Assembly: GCA_934526065.1 (NCBI GenBank)
Contig: CAKSZX010000006.1
Location: 1-64,000, forward strand
Source of the DNA: an uncultured Oscillospiraceae bacterium
Lineage (GTDB): Bacteria; Bacillota; Clostridia; Oscillospirales; Ruminococcaceae
Direction: 5' to 3'
DNA: 64,000 nucleotides
Position 1 is the first letter of the stretch. The number at the start of each line of letters is the position of its first letter. The translations under genes were made by a program, and so were the position numbers. Below are positions 14,395 to 24,157 of the stretch, piece by piece. The notes under the pieces were generated by a model, which worked only from the letters and a program-made list of their open reading frames with translations, ran no database searches and was not told where the DNA came from.

Positions 14395-15879
14395 TTATTC
14401 GTCGGATTTAAGTTCTTCCGGGTACTCGCCGGTTTTGTCGCTGTTTGCCCATTCTTCCCGCAAGGTGTATTTGCGTTTTGCCAAGTCGTACAATTCATCG
14501 GACTGCATTTCTTCATAGGTAAATGTTCCGGCCATGGATGTCACCATCAAATAAGAATTTATACCTGTTACGGATTTTGTGGTGTCTATGCAGATTTTCA
14601 CCTTGTTGTATTTCAAATCGCTTTCCTTTAAAGCTTTTGCAAAATTAACAACGCTTTCGCAAAAATCTTCGCAGCGGTCGGTAACATCTCTTTCAATTTC
14701 CACATCCACAATGCCGTTTTCAAGGGCAATTTCCTTAAATTCCTCATCGGTTATATTATCCGTGTCATATTTTGGGCCGGTGTATATGCCGTTACATTCG
14801 TATATGTCCGGGGCGTTTTTTAATGTTGAATTTGCGTGTATTTTCATTCCCCTAAAACAGCCGTCGGTAATTTTGCCGTATTTAAAGTTATTGCCCAAAA
14901 CTTCGGCCAAAGCGTCGTCTACATAGTGGGCGTAATCAAAATTGTAGCGGTAATACCGGCTTCCGCCGGTGAGATAGTAGTTTTTTACGCAGTCATTTAC
15001 AAGAACGCCGTTTTTATCGTAAAAAAGACACAGGTCATTGTCGCCTTTGTTGTCCGTCGCCCACGCCCGGTAAAAATTTACTTTTTGGCCGTTTTCGTCA
15101 ATATCGGAATTATAGCTTACGCTGATTGGAACAGTCGAATCGTAAATATCCCGGTAGTTTTCCGACAAATATTTTTTGGCTTGTTTTTCTATTTTGTATT
15201 TTGTTATCGTGTTGCCGCTTATTGAAAAAAATACCCCGCATAATAATCCCACCCCTAAAATCACAGAGGTAATAAGATGAAGCTTGGAAAGCCGGTACTG
15301 CCTTTTTTCACGGGTTTGATATGCCGCTTTAACGTCGGGCTCTCGGTAAAGGAGATTAAAAAGTTTATCCCGGCGCAACGCTGTGACGGCTCCCGCCGCC
15401 GAAATAAAAAGAAAGTTAAAACCGTTTAAGATATTCAACGGTGAAAAATCTTTGAAGCCACCGAATTTTATCGCCGTGAATAACAGAAAAATCACAATAA
15501 AAGGCACAAAGCACATAGAAATTCTCTTTCTTTCGGCAAATAGCCGGGCTACCGTGTCTTTATCATTGTCGGAATTTATTGCGGCTATTAAGGCGTTGCC
15601 GGCCTTGTCAAAGAAAATTCCCGTTATAATAACGGCAACATAAAGGGCTGCCGACAGGAAATTTTCAGTAAAAAAAGAGATGAAACCACCTGCCACCTGT
15701 TTGTCGAAAGAAAAGTCGGCTTTGTTTGCAAATTGTGATATGATGTATAACAAAACATCTATTATGGGAAGTTTCCACAAAAGTTTTTCGGTGCTCAGAG
15801 TTTTTGTGACGGCGATTTTGTAATACATAATGTGGGCGGAAGAGCCTGCGGTTTGAATGTGATTTTTATTTGCGTTCAT
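14395..15879 (-). CDS. Hypothetical multi-pass membrane protein (494 aa)
   Basis: 494 residues. Hydrophobic segments lie at about 35-52, 70-92, 120-140, 150-165 and 205-225. They are followed by a large soluble C-terminal domain of about 270 residues rich in Asp, Tyr and Lys, with conserved-looking FYRAWATDNKGDNDLCLFYD and EERAVDV-like acidic stretches. AGGAGG precedes the ATG. No family recognised. It is a single-gene unit, divergent from the pyrimidine genes and convergent with the PPIase genes. A sensor or surface role is possible from the topology only. Confidence 0.6.
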   Translation of the reverse strand: MNANKNHIQTAGSSAHIMYYKIAVTKTLSTEKLLWKLPIIDVLLYIISQFANKADFSFDKQVAGGFISFFTENFLSAALYVAVIITGIFFDKAGNALIAAINSDNDKDTVARLFAERKRISMCFVPFIVIFLLFTAIKFGGFKDFSPLNILNGFNFLFISAAGAVTALRRDKLFNLLYREPDVKAAYQTREKRQYRLSKLHLITSVILGVGLLCGVFFSISGNTITKYKIEKQAKKYLSENYRDIYDSTVPISVSYNSDIDENGQKVNFYRAWATDNKGDNDLCLFYDKNGVLVNDCVKNYYLTGGSRYYRYNFDYAHYVDDALAEVLGNNFKYGKITDGCFRGMKIHANSTLKNAPDIYECNGIYTGPKYDTDNITDEEFKEIALENGIVDVEIERDVTDRCEDFCESVVNFAKALKESDLKYNKVKICIDTTKSVTGINSYLMVTSMAGTFTYEEMQSDELYDLAKRKYTLREEWANSDKTGEYPEELKSDE

Positions 15880-16069
15880 AATCAGTCCTCCTAAAACTAT
15901 TTTTTTCTGCTGTCATTTTGTCTGAATAGTCCGGGTACTTCCCTCACTCTAAGTATAATATATCCCGGCGGCAACTGTCAAACCCGAAAAAGCCTCGGAT
16001 TTTACGGCAAATATTCATTTTTTGTTCAAGTTATATAAAATTATCTCAAAAAAATAATCTTTTTTCTGC

Positions 16070-16098
16070 TTGAAATGGACAACCTGTTTTGATATAAT
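16070..16098 (+). promoter_or_regulatory. pyrB promoter
   Basis: TTGAAA (16070-16075), 17-base spacer, TATAAT (16093-16098). Transcription should start near 16105, at the first base of the attenuator leader. Confidence 0.8.
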
Positions 16099-16104
16099 GT
16101 TAAA

Positions 16105-16170
16105 AATGCCAAGAGAGGCAAAGCGGTACACTGTCTTGGCGGTGTACCGCTTTTTTCCGAGCCTCTTTTC
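16105..16170 (+). promoter_or_regulatory. Pyrimidine attenuator (PyrR-type leader) before pyrB
   Basis: The leader begins with GCCAAGAGAGGC (16108-16119), close to the conserved CCAGAGAGGC of PyrR-binding loops. A terminator stem AAGCGGTACAC/GTGTACCGCTT (16121-16131 with 16142-16152) is followed by TTTT. The first segment GCCAAGA can instead pair with TCTTGGC (16134-16140) in the terminator loop, and AGAGGC (16114-16119) with GCCTCT (16161-16166), giving mutually exclusive folds. Termination at high UMP is the expected outcome. No pyrR gene is in the window. Confidence 0.75.
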
Positions 16171-16208
16171 TCATAACTTTAATTGAATACATCAGGGGGA
16201 AATTTTCA

Positions 16209-17078
16209 ATGAAAAACTTGTTTAATCTCAGCAGCCTTTCCATAGAGGAAATAACAGCGATTTTGGATCGTGCACAACAGTTTGCCGACGGCGAAAAAAG
16301 CGATCGGGCAAAGGGCAAAGTTGTTGCCAGCTTGTTTTTTGAACCAAGCACAAGAACCCAAAATTCTTATTCCACTGCGGTTATGCGCTTAGGCGGCCAG
16401 GTGCTTACATTTAACAGCAGTGTTTCTTCAATGACAAAGGGCGAAACATTTTACGACACCGTAAAAGTTTTTGAGTCTTTGGGTTGCGACGCCGCAATTA
16501 TCAGAGATAAGAAAAATGAGTATTGGAAAGAACTTGAAGGCATTAAGATGCCGATTTTGTCCGGCGGCGACGGCACCGGCAACCACCCCACCCAGTCCCT
16601 TTTGGACTTGCTTACAATCAGGCAGGAATTCGGCCATTTTGACGGACTGAAAGTTTGCATCGTAGGCGACATTATTCACTCCCGTGTGGCACACACAGAT
16701 ATTGAGGTTATGGAGCGTTTAGGTATGGAAGTTTACACTTCCGGCCCGGACGAATTTAAGGAAGAAGGCTTTAATTACATCGACTTTGACAAAGCGATCA
16801 AAGAGATGGATGTGATTATGCTTTTGCGTATTCAGCACGAGAGACTTTCATCCGAAATGATTATGAGCAAAGAGGATTACAACAAGCAGTTCGGTTTAAA
16901 CAAAGACCGTGTTCGGGCTATGAAACCGAATGCGATTATCATGCACCCGGCACCGTTTAATCGCGGAGTTGAAATTGACGATGACTGTGTAGAGTGCGAG
17001 AAGAGCCGTATATTTAAGCAGATGTCAAACGGCGTGTTCGTGAGAATGGCGGCAGTTGAAAGAAGCCTTTTGGGTTAA
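16209..17078 (+). CDS. pyrB: Aspartate carbamoyltransferase, catalytic subunit
   Basis: 289 residues; condenses carbamoyl phosphate with aspartate to carbamoyl aspartate, the committed step of pyrimidine synthesis. The carbamoyl phosphate site FFEPSTRTQNSY is near residues 39-50, the loop Ser/Lys region reads SSVSKG-like (SSVSSMTKGE), and HPTQSLLDLLTI is present. MHPAPFNRGVEI is the aspartate-binding region. No regulatory PyrI partner is nearby, so this is the unregulated Bacillus-type enzyme. CAGGGGGA precedes the start. It is separated from pyrC by a weak terminator and a second promoter region. Confidence 0.96.
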   Translation: MKNLFNLSSLSIEEITAILDRAQQFADGEKSDRAKGKVVASLFFEPSTRTQNSYSTAVMRLGGQVLTFNSSVSSMTKGETFYDTVKVFESLGCDAAIIRDKKNEYWKELEGIKMPILSGGDGTGNHPTQSLLDLLTIRQEFGHFDGLKVCIVGDIIHSRVAHTDIEVMERLGMEVYTSGPDEFKEEGFNYIDFDKAIKEMDVIMLLRIQHERLSSEMIMSKEDYNKQFGLNKDRVRAMKPNAIIMHPAPFNRGVEIDDDCVECEKSRIFKQMSNGVFVRMAAVERSLLG

Positions 17079-17092
17079 TTTCGGTTTATATT

Positions 17093-17126
17093 TAAAAGGG
17101 TAAAAGCAATTTTACCCTTTAAATTT
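17093..17126 (+). terminator. Possible terminator after pyrB
   Basis: AAAGGGTAAA/TTTACCCTTT stem with a 6-base loop and only a short T stretch (AAATTTG), so read-through is plausible. A TATAAT at 17236-17241 may start a second transcript for pyrC onwards, though no good -35 box is visible. Confidence 0.6.
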
Positions 17127-17288
17127 GTAAAAATTCGGCGGGTTGGCATAGACAAAATCCGCCGTGATTTTTACAATATCTTTAAAATTTACAATATTTT
17201 AATTTTTATATATAGAATAGAGGTCAATGTTGTGTTATAATCAGTATAAGACACAATTTGTAACCGTATAATTCGGAAAGGAAAAAAT

Positions 17289-18554
17289 ATGTTAAACCTA
17301 TTGCTTAAAAACGGCACAGTTTACTATCAAGGCAAAATGCAAAAGGTCGATGTTCTTATACAGAACGGCGTTGTTTGCAAAATAGACAGGGACATTCAAG
17401 CAGACGGTTGTCCCGTTATTGACAGTTCAAAATTTAATATAATACCGGGGCTCGCAGATGTTCATGTTCATTTGCGAGAGCCCGGTTTTTCCTATAAAGA
17501 GACTATTCTCACCGGCACAAAGGCAGCGGCCAAAGGTGGCTTTACCCTTGTTGCGGCAATGCCGAATTTAAACCCGGTGCCGGACAGCGCCGAACACTTA
17601 AAAATCGAACTTGACCGGATAGAAAAAAATCGGGTGATAAAAGTTTTGCCTTACGGTTCTATTACCGTTGGGGAAAAGGGCAAAGAACTGCGGGATATGG
17701 CCGGAATGGCCAAAGATGTCATTGCATTTTCCGATGACGGCAAGGGCGTACAGAACAGCGAAATGATGGAAAAGGCGATGACTGTCGCCAAGGAGCTGAA
17801 CAAGCCGATAGTCGCCCACTGCGAGGTGGAAAGCCTTTTAAACGGCGGTTACATACATGACGGAGAATATGCAAAACTTCACGGTCACAAGGGTATTTCT
17901 TCCGCCAGCGAATACGAAGAAGTAATAAGAGACATAAATCTAAGCGAAAAAACAGGCTGTCAATTCCACGGCTGCCACATTTCCACAAAGGAGTCAGTTG
18001 ACGCAATAAGGCAGGCAAAGGCAAAGGGGCTTAAAGTAAGCGGCGAGACAGGCCCACACTACCTTGCATTTACCGATATGGACTTGCAGGAAAACGGCAG
18101 CTGGAAGATGAACCCGCCTATCCGCAGTGAAGAGGACAGGCAGGCACTTATAAAAGGGGTGCAGGACGGAACAATCGAGTGTATAATTACCGACCATGCC
18201 CCACACAGCCGGCAGGAAAAGAGCAAAGGTCTTGCAGGCAGCAGCATGGGTGTTGTGGGCTTGGAAACAAGCTTTGCCGCAGTAAACACATATATGGTTG
18301 AAAAGGGTTATATATCTTTTGAAAAACTTGTTGAAGTTATGAGTATAAATCCAAGGAAAATTTTCGGCCTTGAAAGCGGAATACAAATAGGCAAGCCGGC
18401 AGATATAACCATAGTTGACCCAAAGGCAAAGTGGGCGGTAAACCCGGAAGAATTTATCTCAATGGGCAAGGCCACGCCATTTGCCGGCAAAACACTTACC
18501 GGTAAAGTAATCGCCACAATTTACAACGGCGATTTTGCATACAGCGAATTATAA
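17289..18554 (+). CDS. pyrC: Dihydroorotase (type I)
   Basis: 421 residues; closes carbamoyl aspartate to dihydroorotate. Amidohydrolase-fold metal motif DVHVHLREPG at about 57-66, the conserved KAAAKGGFT that follows it, HCEVESL, a His in HGCHIST, and DHAPHS for the catalytic Asp/His. Length is that of the class I enzyme that associates with PyrB in Gram-positive bacteria. It heads a tight gene run pyrC-carB-pyrK-pyrD-pyrF-pyrE. Ribosome-binding site GGAAAGGA. Confidence 0.96.
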   Translation: MLNLLLKNGTVYYQGKMQKVDVLIQNGVVCKIDRDIQADGCPVIDSSKFNIIPGLADVHVHLREPGFSYKETILTGTKAAAKGGFTLVAAMPNLNPVPDSAEHLKIELDRIEKNRVIKVLPYGSITVGEKGKELRDMAGMAKDVIAFSDDGKGVQNSEMMEKAMTVAKELNKPIVAHCEVESLLNGGYIHDGEYAKLHGHKGISSASEYEEVIRDINLSEKTGCQFHGCHISTKESVDAIRQAKAKGLKVSGETGPHYLAFTDMDLQENGSWKMNPPIRSEEDRQALIKGVQDGTIECIITDHAPHSRQEKSKGLAGSSMGVVGLETSFAAVNTYMVEKGYISFEKLVEVMSINPRKIFGLESGIQIGKPADITIVDPKAKWAVNPEEFISMGKATPFAGKTLTGKVIATIYNGDFAYSEL

Positions 18555-18569
18555 GGAGGACAGCAATTT

Positions 18570-21500
18570 ATGCCAAAGAGAACCGATATCAAGAAAGTAA
18601 TGGTGATAGGCTCCGGCCCTATCGTAATAGGCCAGGCTGCGGAATTTGACTACGCAGGCACTCAGGCCTGCCTTGCCTTGAAAGAAGAAGGATACGAGGT
18701 GGTTTTGCTTAATTCTAACCCGGCCACCATTATGACAGACACAAAAATGGCGGATAAGGTCTACATGGAACCTTTGACGCTGGAATATGTTGCAAGAATA
18801 ATCCGCTACGAAAGGCCGGACGCAATCGTTCCGGGCTTAGGCGGACAGACAGGTCTTAACCTCTGTGTACAGCTTGGGGAAAAGGGAATTCTTGAGGAGT
18901 GCCAGGTAGAAGTTTTAGGCACAAAGATAAGCTCAATTCAAAAGGCAGAGGACAGAGAATTATTTAAGGAAATGTGCGAGGAAATCGGCGAGCCGGTTAT
19001 CGCCTCGGAAATAGTACACTCCATGGAGGAAGGCCGCCGTGCAATGAAGGACATCGGCCTGCCGGTAGTTTTGCGCCCGGCTTACACCCTTGGCGGCACA
19101 GGCGGCGGCTTTGCCGACACCGAAGAAGAATTTGAAGAAATGATGGAACACGCCCTTGCGGTTTCACCGGTTCATCAGGTTCTTGTGGAAAAGAGCGTTA
19201 AGGGCTACCAGGAAATCGAGTTTGAGGTAATGCGTGACGCAACGGATAAGGCAATCGCAATTTGCTCAATGGAAAACTTTGACCCGGTAGGTGTTCACAC
19301 AGGTGACTCGATAGTTTTTGCCCCGGCACAGACCCTAAGTGACGAACAACTCGCTATGCTTAAAAATTCCGCCCTTAAAATTTTAAGACATTTGGAAATC
19401 GAAGGCGGCTGCAATGTTCAGTTTGCATTAAAACCGGGTACGATGGAGTACTACCTCATTGAAATCAACCCCCGTGTTTCCCGTTCGTCAGCTCTTGCCT
19501 CAAAGGCAACGGCTTACCCGATAGCAAGAGTTACCGCAAAAATCGCAGTAGGCCTTACATTGGACGAAATAAACATCAGCGGTATCCCCGCTTCATATGA
19601 GCCTGCAATCGACTATGTGGTTGCAAAGGTTGCAAGATTCCCATTTGATAAGTTTACCTCTGCCAACAATACCCTCTCCACACAGATGAAGGCCACAGGC
19701 GAGGTTATGAGCTTAGGGCAGTCCATATTGGAAATTTTGTTGAAAGCCGTTCGTGGTCTTGAAACAGGGGTTGACCACTTTGAAATGCCTAAGTTTAAGT
19801 CTTGGACAAAGGAACAGCTTCTTGAATATATACACACACCTACCGACGAGCGCCTCTACGCCCTTGGCGAGGCAATCAGAAAGGGTGCCACAAACGAGGA
19901 AATTAACAAGGAAACAGCCATCGTTATCCCCTTTATTCAAATCATCCGTGATGCCATAGACTACGAAAAGGTTATTGCCGAGAATGTTAAGAACCCGGAT
20001 GTTCTCTTAAAAGCTAAGGACATGGGCTTCTCGGACAGCTACATCGGCAGAGTTTGGGGTATGAGCAAAACAGATCTGTTCAAATTCAGAAAAGAGCATA
20101 ACATTTTGCCTATATACAGAATTGTTGACAACGTTGAGCATCAGCAGGATTATGTACCTTACTTCTACTCCTGCTACCACGGGGAAAACGAAAGTATCAG
20201 AACAGATAAAAAGAAGATTTTGGTTTTGGGCTCAGGCCCTATCAGAATCGGTCAGGGTGTGGAATTTGACTACTCAACGGTTCACGCCGTTTGGGCAATC
20301 AAAGAGGCAGGTTATGAGGCCATTATCATAAATAACAATCCGGAAACAGTTTCCACCGACTACACAACAGCCGATAAGCTTTATTTTGAACCCCTTACGG
20401 TTGAGGATGTTATGAATGTAATCGACTTTGAAAAGCCGGACGGCGTTGTTGTTTCCCTGGGCGGCCAGACAGCCATCAATCTTGCGGAATCTCTCCACGA
20501 GCTTGGGGTAAACATCATCGGTACGGATGTTGAGGCCATTGACAGAGCCGAAAACCGTGACAGCTTTGAAAAGGTTATGCACACACTTGGAATTCCCGAG
20601 CCGGACGGCGAGGCGGTTACAAATATTCCGGACGGCTTAAAGGTTGCAAACAGAATAGGCTATCCTGTGCTTGTTCGTCCTTCATATGTTTTGGGCGGCA
20701 GAGCCATGCAGATAGTTTACAGCGACGACGACCTTAAAAAGTACCTGCAAACTGCGGTTTTGGTTGATGTTGACCAGCCGGTTTTGGTTGATAAATACAT
20801 AGTAGGTAAAGAGCTTGAAACCGACGCAATCTGCGACGGCAAGGATGTATTTATTCCGGGTATTATGGAGCATATCGAGGAAACAGGCGTACACTCAGGT
20901 GACTCTATCTCGGTTTATCCTGCTCACACAATTTCAAACAGCGTTCGCAACACAATAGTTGACTACACAGTTAAGCTGGGCTTGGGTATAGGCATCAAGG
21001 GCTTGTTTAACATTCAGTTTATCGTTGACGAATTCGACAATGTTTATGTAATCGAGGTCAACCCACGTTCTTCAAGAACTGTTCCGTTCCTTTCAAAATC
21101 CACAGGGGTACCTATGGCAAATGTGGCAACAAAGGTAATGCTGGGTCACACACTTAAAGATTTGGGCTATGGCACATATTTGCAGGAGGAGCCAAAACGC
21201 TTCTATGTAAAAGTACCTACATTCCCGTTTAACAAACTCCGTGGTTTGGATGCATACCTGTCACCTGAGATGAAGTCCACAGGCGAGGCAATCGGCTACG
21301 ACAGACAGCTTAACCGTGCGTTGTATAAGGCATTGCAGGCATCCGGCATCAAAGTTCAGAATTACGGCACCGTATTTGTAACTTTGGCGGATAAGGACAA
21401 GCAGAGAGCTTTGCCGCTTATCAGAAGATTTTACAAGCTGGGCTTTAATATCGAGGCCACGGAAGGCACTGCCGCATTCCTGCGCAGAAACGGAATTAAA

Positions 21501-21752
21501 ACCAGAGAAAAGAAGAAAATTTCCGAGGGCAGCAACGACATTTTCGACAGCTTCTCAAAGGGCTATGTAACCTATGTTATAAACACACAAAACTTCTCTT
21601 CCGAATCACAGCAGGACGGCTTCTTGATTCGCAGAATGGCAGCAGAAAACAATATAAGCGTATTTACCGCACTTTCAACGGTAAATGCTCTCCTCAATGT
21701 TTTGGAGGACATCACAATGCCGGTTTCAACCATTGACGCCGACAAGCAGTAA
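18570..21752 (+). CDS. carB: Carbamoyl phosphate synthase large subunit
   Basis: 1060 residues; the synthetase subunit. Two homologous halves are seen, each with the start IGSGPIVIGQAAEFDYAGTQ or LGSGPIRIGQGVEFDYSTVH (about residues 12 and 550) and ATP-grasp domains (GGTGGGFA, LGGRAM). The C-terminal MGS-like regulatory domain (about 930-1060) normally binds UMP or IMP. It starts 15 bases after pyrC with AAGGAGG. The glutaminase subunit CarA, which normally precedes carB, is absent here: pyrC runs directly into carB and no CarA reading frame exists between pyrB and pyrE. CarA must be encoded elsewhere. Confidence 0.97.
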   Translation: MPKRTDIKKVMVIGSGPIVIGQAAEFDYAGTQACLALKEEGYEVVLLNSNPATIMTDTKMADKVYMEPLTLEYVARIIRYERPDAIVPGLGGQTGLNLCVQLGEKGILEECQVEVLGTKISSIQKAEDRELFKEMCEEIGEPVIASEIVHSMEEGRRAMKDIGLPVVLRPAYTLGGTGGGFADTEEEFEEMMEHALAVSPVHQVLVEKSVKGYQEIEFEVMRDATDKAIAICSMENFDPVGVHTGDSIVFAPAQTLSDEQLAMLKNSALKILRHLEIEGGCNVQFALKPGTMEYYLIEINPRVSRSSALASKATAYPIARVTAKIAVGLTLDEINISGIPASYEPAIDYVVAKVARFPFDKFTSANNTLSTQMKATGEVMSLGQSILEILLKAVRGLETGVDHFEMPKFKSWTKEQLLEYIHTPTDERLYALGEAIRKGATNEEINKETAIVIPFIQIIRDAIDYEKVIAENVKNPDVLLKAKDMGFSDSYIGRVWGMSKTDLFKFRKEHNILPIYRIVDNVEHQQDYVPYFYSCYHGENESIRTDKKKILVLGSGPIRIGQGVEFDYSTVHAVWAIKEAGYEAIIINNNPETVSTDYTTADKLYFEPLTVEDVMNVIDFEKPDGVVVSLGGQTAINLAESLHELGVNIIGTDVEAIDRAENRDSFEKVMHTLGIPEPDGEAVTNIPDGLKVANRIGYPVLVRPSYVLGGRAMQIVYSDDDLKKYLQTAVLVDVDQPVLVDKYIVGKELETDAICDGKDVFIPGIMEHIEETGVHSGDSISVYPAHTISNSVRNTIVDYTVKLGLGIGIKGLFNIQFIVDEFDNVYVIEVNPRSSRTVPFLSKSTGVPMANVATKVMLGHTLKDLGYGTYLQEEPKRFYVKVPTFPFNKLRGLDAYLSPEMKSTGEAIGYDRQLNRALYKALQASGIKVQNYGTVFVTLADKDKQRALPLIRRFYKLGFNIEATEGTAAFLRRNGIKTREKKKISEGSNDIFDSFSKGYVTYVINTQNFSSESQQDGFLIRRMAAENNISVFTALSTVNALLNVLEDITMPVSTIDADKQ

Positions 21753-21762
21753 AGGAGCGACT

Positions 21763-22500
21763 ATGTACAAAAGGAACATTTACACCGTTCTTGAAAACAA
21801 GAACATAGCAAAGGATGTTTACCGTATGGTGTTGGAGGGGGATACCTCCTTCATCACCGCACCGGGACAGTTTATAAATATAGAAATCCAGGGCTACTAT
21901 TTAAGAAGACCTATTTCAATCTGCGATTGGGACGATAAAACCATAACGATAATCTACAAGGTTTTAGGCCACGGCACAGAAAAAATGAGCCGGATGCCCT
22001 CAGGTGAAAAACTTGACATTTTAACCGGCCTTGGCAACGGCTTCACCCCTAAAAAGGGCAGTGTAAAGCCTCTTGTTGTAGGCGGAGGCGTAGGCACACC
22101 GCCTATGTACGGCTTGGCTAAGGCACTCATTGCACAGGGCTTAAAGCCTATGGTGGTTTTGGGCTTTGCCTCAAAGGAAGATGTATTCTATGAGGAAGAA
22201 TTTAAAGCTCTGGGCTGCGATGTGTACATTGCCACAAATGACGGCAGCTACGGCACAAAGGGCTTTGTTACGGATGTAATTAAAAACCTTGAAGATTTTG
22301 ACTACTTCTACGCCTGCGGCCCTATGCCGATGTTAAAGGCCACCGCACTGGCAACAACAGTATCCGGTCAGCTCTCATTCGAGGAGAGAATGGGATGCGG
22401 CTTCGGCGGCTGTATGGGCTGTTCATGTAAAACTCTCACAGGCAATAAGCGTATATGCAAAGAAGGTCCTGTTATGTTAAAGGAGGAAATTTTATGGTAA
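21763..22500 (+). CDS. pyrK: Dihydroorotate dehydrogenase electron transfer subunit
   Basis: 245 residues from the ATG at 21763 (AAAGGAG at 21752-21758); an upstream in-frame start inside carB is rejected. Ferredoxin-reductase-like fold: FAD-binding YLRRPISICDW, nucleotide-binding VVGGGVGTPPMYGLAKAL, and C-terminal [2Fe-2S] cysteines in GCGFGGCMGCSC and ICKEG. It passes electrons from the dehydrogenase PyrD to NAD. The stop overlaps the pyrD start by 7 bases, which suggests translational coupling of the two subunits. Confidence 0.95.
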   Translation: MYKRNIYTVLENKNIAKDVYRMVLEGDTSFITAPGQFINIEIQGYYLRRPISICDWDDKTITIIYKVLGHGTEKMSRMPSGEKLDILTGLGNGFTPKKGSVKPLVVGGGVGTPPMYGLAKALIAQGLKPMVVLGFASKEDVFYEEEFKALGCDVYIATNDGSYGTKGFVTDVIKNLEDFDYFYACGPMPMLKATALATTVSGQLSFEERMGCGFGGCMGCSCKTLTGNKRICKEGPVMLKEEILW

Positions 22501-23402
22501 ACACAAAAGTAACCCTTTCCGGCTGGACACTGGACAACCCGGTTATACCGGCTTCCGGCACATTCGGCTACGGCGACGAATTTAAAGACTTTTACGATAT
22601 AAATATACTTGGCACATTCTCATTCAAGGGCACCACAAAAGAGCCGCGCTTCGGCAACCCGACACCGAGAATTGCCGAGTGCAGAGAGGGTCTTATCAAC
22701 AGCGTCGGCTTGCAGAACCCGGGCATCGAGGCAGTAATAAACGAAGAACTGCCAAAGATGAAGAAATTCTTTGACAAAAAGGTTATCGCAAATATATCCG
22801 GCTTCTCACTTGATGAATATGTTTACTGCTGTGAGAAAATAGACAAAGAAGACCAGGTGGGCATTATCGAAGTAAATATTTCCTGCCCTAATGTACACGG
22901 CGGCGGTATGGCCTTCGGCACCGATCCGAAAATGGCTGCGGAAATAACAAGAGCCGTTAAAGCGGTTACAACAAAGCCGGTTTATATTAAGCTTTCCCCT
23001 AATGTAACGGATATTGTATCTATCGCAAAAGCATGTGAGGACGCAGGGGCAGACGGTTTGAGCCTTATAAACACATTACTGGGTATGAGAATAAACCTTA
23101 AAACAGGCAAGCCGATTATAGCCAATACAATGGGCGGTTTTTCCGGCCCGGCAATTTTCCCTGTTGCATTGAGAATGGTTTATCAGGTATCACACGCAGT
23201 TAACATACCGGTTATCGGTATGGGCGGCGTGTCAACCGCAGAGGATGTAATCGAAATGATGTACGCCGGGGCAACAGCCGTGCAGGTTGGTGCGGCAAAC
23301 CTTAAAAATCCCTACGCCTGCAAAGAGATCATAGAAGATTTGCCAAAGGTTATGGAAAAATACGGCATAAAAGACTTAAACGATATTATAGGCAAAGCCT
23401 AA
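22494..23402 (+). CDS. pyrD: Dihydroorotate dehydrogenase, catalytic subunit (class 1B)
   Basis: 302 residues; oxidises dihydroorotate to orotate with FMN. The catalytic cysteine lies in NISCPNVHGGG, as in the NAD-linked class 1B enzyme that works with PyrK. Other FMN-barrel features are NSVGLQNPG, IKLSPNVTDI and GMGGVSTAEDV. The ATG at 22494 lies inside the end of pyrK with AAAGGAGG just before; an earlier in-frame start within pyrK is rejected. Cytosolic tetramer with PyrK expected. Confidence 0.96.
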   Translation: MVNTKVTLSGWTLDNPVIPASGTFGYGDEFKDFYDINILGTFSFKGTTKEPRFGNPTPRIAECREGLINSVGLQNPGIEAVINEELPKMKKFFDKKVIANISGFSLDEYVYCCEKIDKEDQVGIIEVNISCPNVHGGGMAFGTDPKMAAEITRAVKAVTTKPVYIKLSPNVTDIVSIAKACEDAGADGLSLINTLLGMRINLKTGKPIIANTMGGFSGPAIFPVALRMVYQVSHAVNIPVIGMGGVSTAEDVIEMMYAGATAVQVGAANLKNPYACKEIIEDLPKVMEKYGIKDLNDIIGKA

Positions 23403-23416
23403 AAGGAGATATAAAT

Positions 23417-24127
23417 ATGAAAAGAGATGTAATTATTGCCCTTGACTTTAAGGACGGCGAAACCGCCTTGAACTTTTTGGACAAATTCCAGGAGGAAAAA
23501 CCATTCGTTAAGGTCGGTATGGAGCTTTTCTTTGCAGAGGGTCCCTCAATCGTAAAAGAGATTAAAAGAAGAGGACACAAGATTTTCCTTGATTTGAAGC
23601 TCCACGATATTCCAAACACTGTTAAGGGCGGTATGAGAAGCCTTACAAACCTGGGTGCAGACATTCTCAATGTTCACGCCGCAGGCACAATCGAAATGAT
23701 GAAAGCCGCTTTGGAGGGCACACAGCGCCCGGACGGCACAGCACCTATGCTTATCGCCGTTACACAGCTTACATCAACAAGCGAGGAGAGAATGCAGAAG
23801 GATCTTCTCATCAATGCCACAATCAACGATACAATTTTGCACTACGCAAAAAATGCCAAAGAGGCAGGCCTTGCAGGTGTAGTTTGTTCCCCCCTTGAAG
23901 CCGGCATGGTAAAAGCGGCTCTGGGCAAAGATTTTGTAACCGTTACACCGGGCATCAGATTTGCCGACAGCGCAAAGGACGACCAGGTTCGTATCACAAC
24001 ACCGGCAAAAGCAAGAGAAATAGGCACAGACTATATTGTTGTAGGCCGTCCTATTACACAGGCAGAAGACCCTGTTGCCGCATACCGCCGTTGTATGAAA
24101 GAATTTGTAGGCGAGGACGTCGAATAA
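23417..24127 (+). CDS. pyrF: Orotidine 5'-phosphate decarboxylase
   Basis: 236 residues; converts OMP to UMP. The invariant catalytic motif DLKLHDIPNTV (Asp-x-Lys-x-x-Asp type) is near residues 58-68. VTPGIR and YIVVGRPIT mark the phosphate-binding end of the barrel. It begins 14 bases after pyrD with AAAGGAG. Confidence 0.97.
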   Translation: MKRDVIIALDFKDGETALNFLDKFQEEKPFVKVGMELFFAEGPSIVKEIKRRGHKIFLDLKLHDIPNTVKGGMRSLTNLGADILNVHAAGTIEMMKAALEGTQRPDGTAPMLIAVTQLTSTSEERMQKDLLINATINDTILHYAKNAKEAGLAGVVCSPLEAGMVKAALGKDFVTVTPGIRFADSAKDDQVRITTPAKAREIGTDYIVVGRPITQAEDPVAAYRRCMKEFVGEDVE

Positions 24128-24157
24128 TTTAATTAAAATATATAGGAGAATATAATT

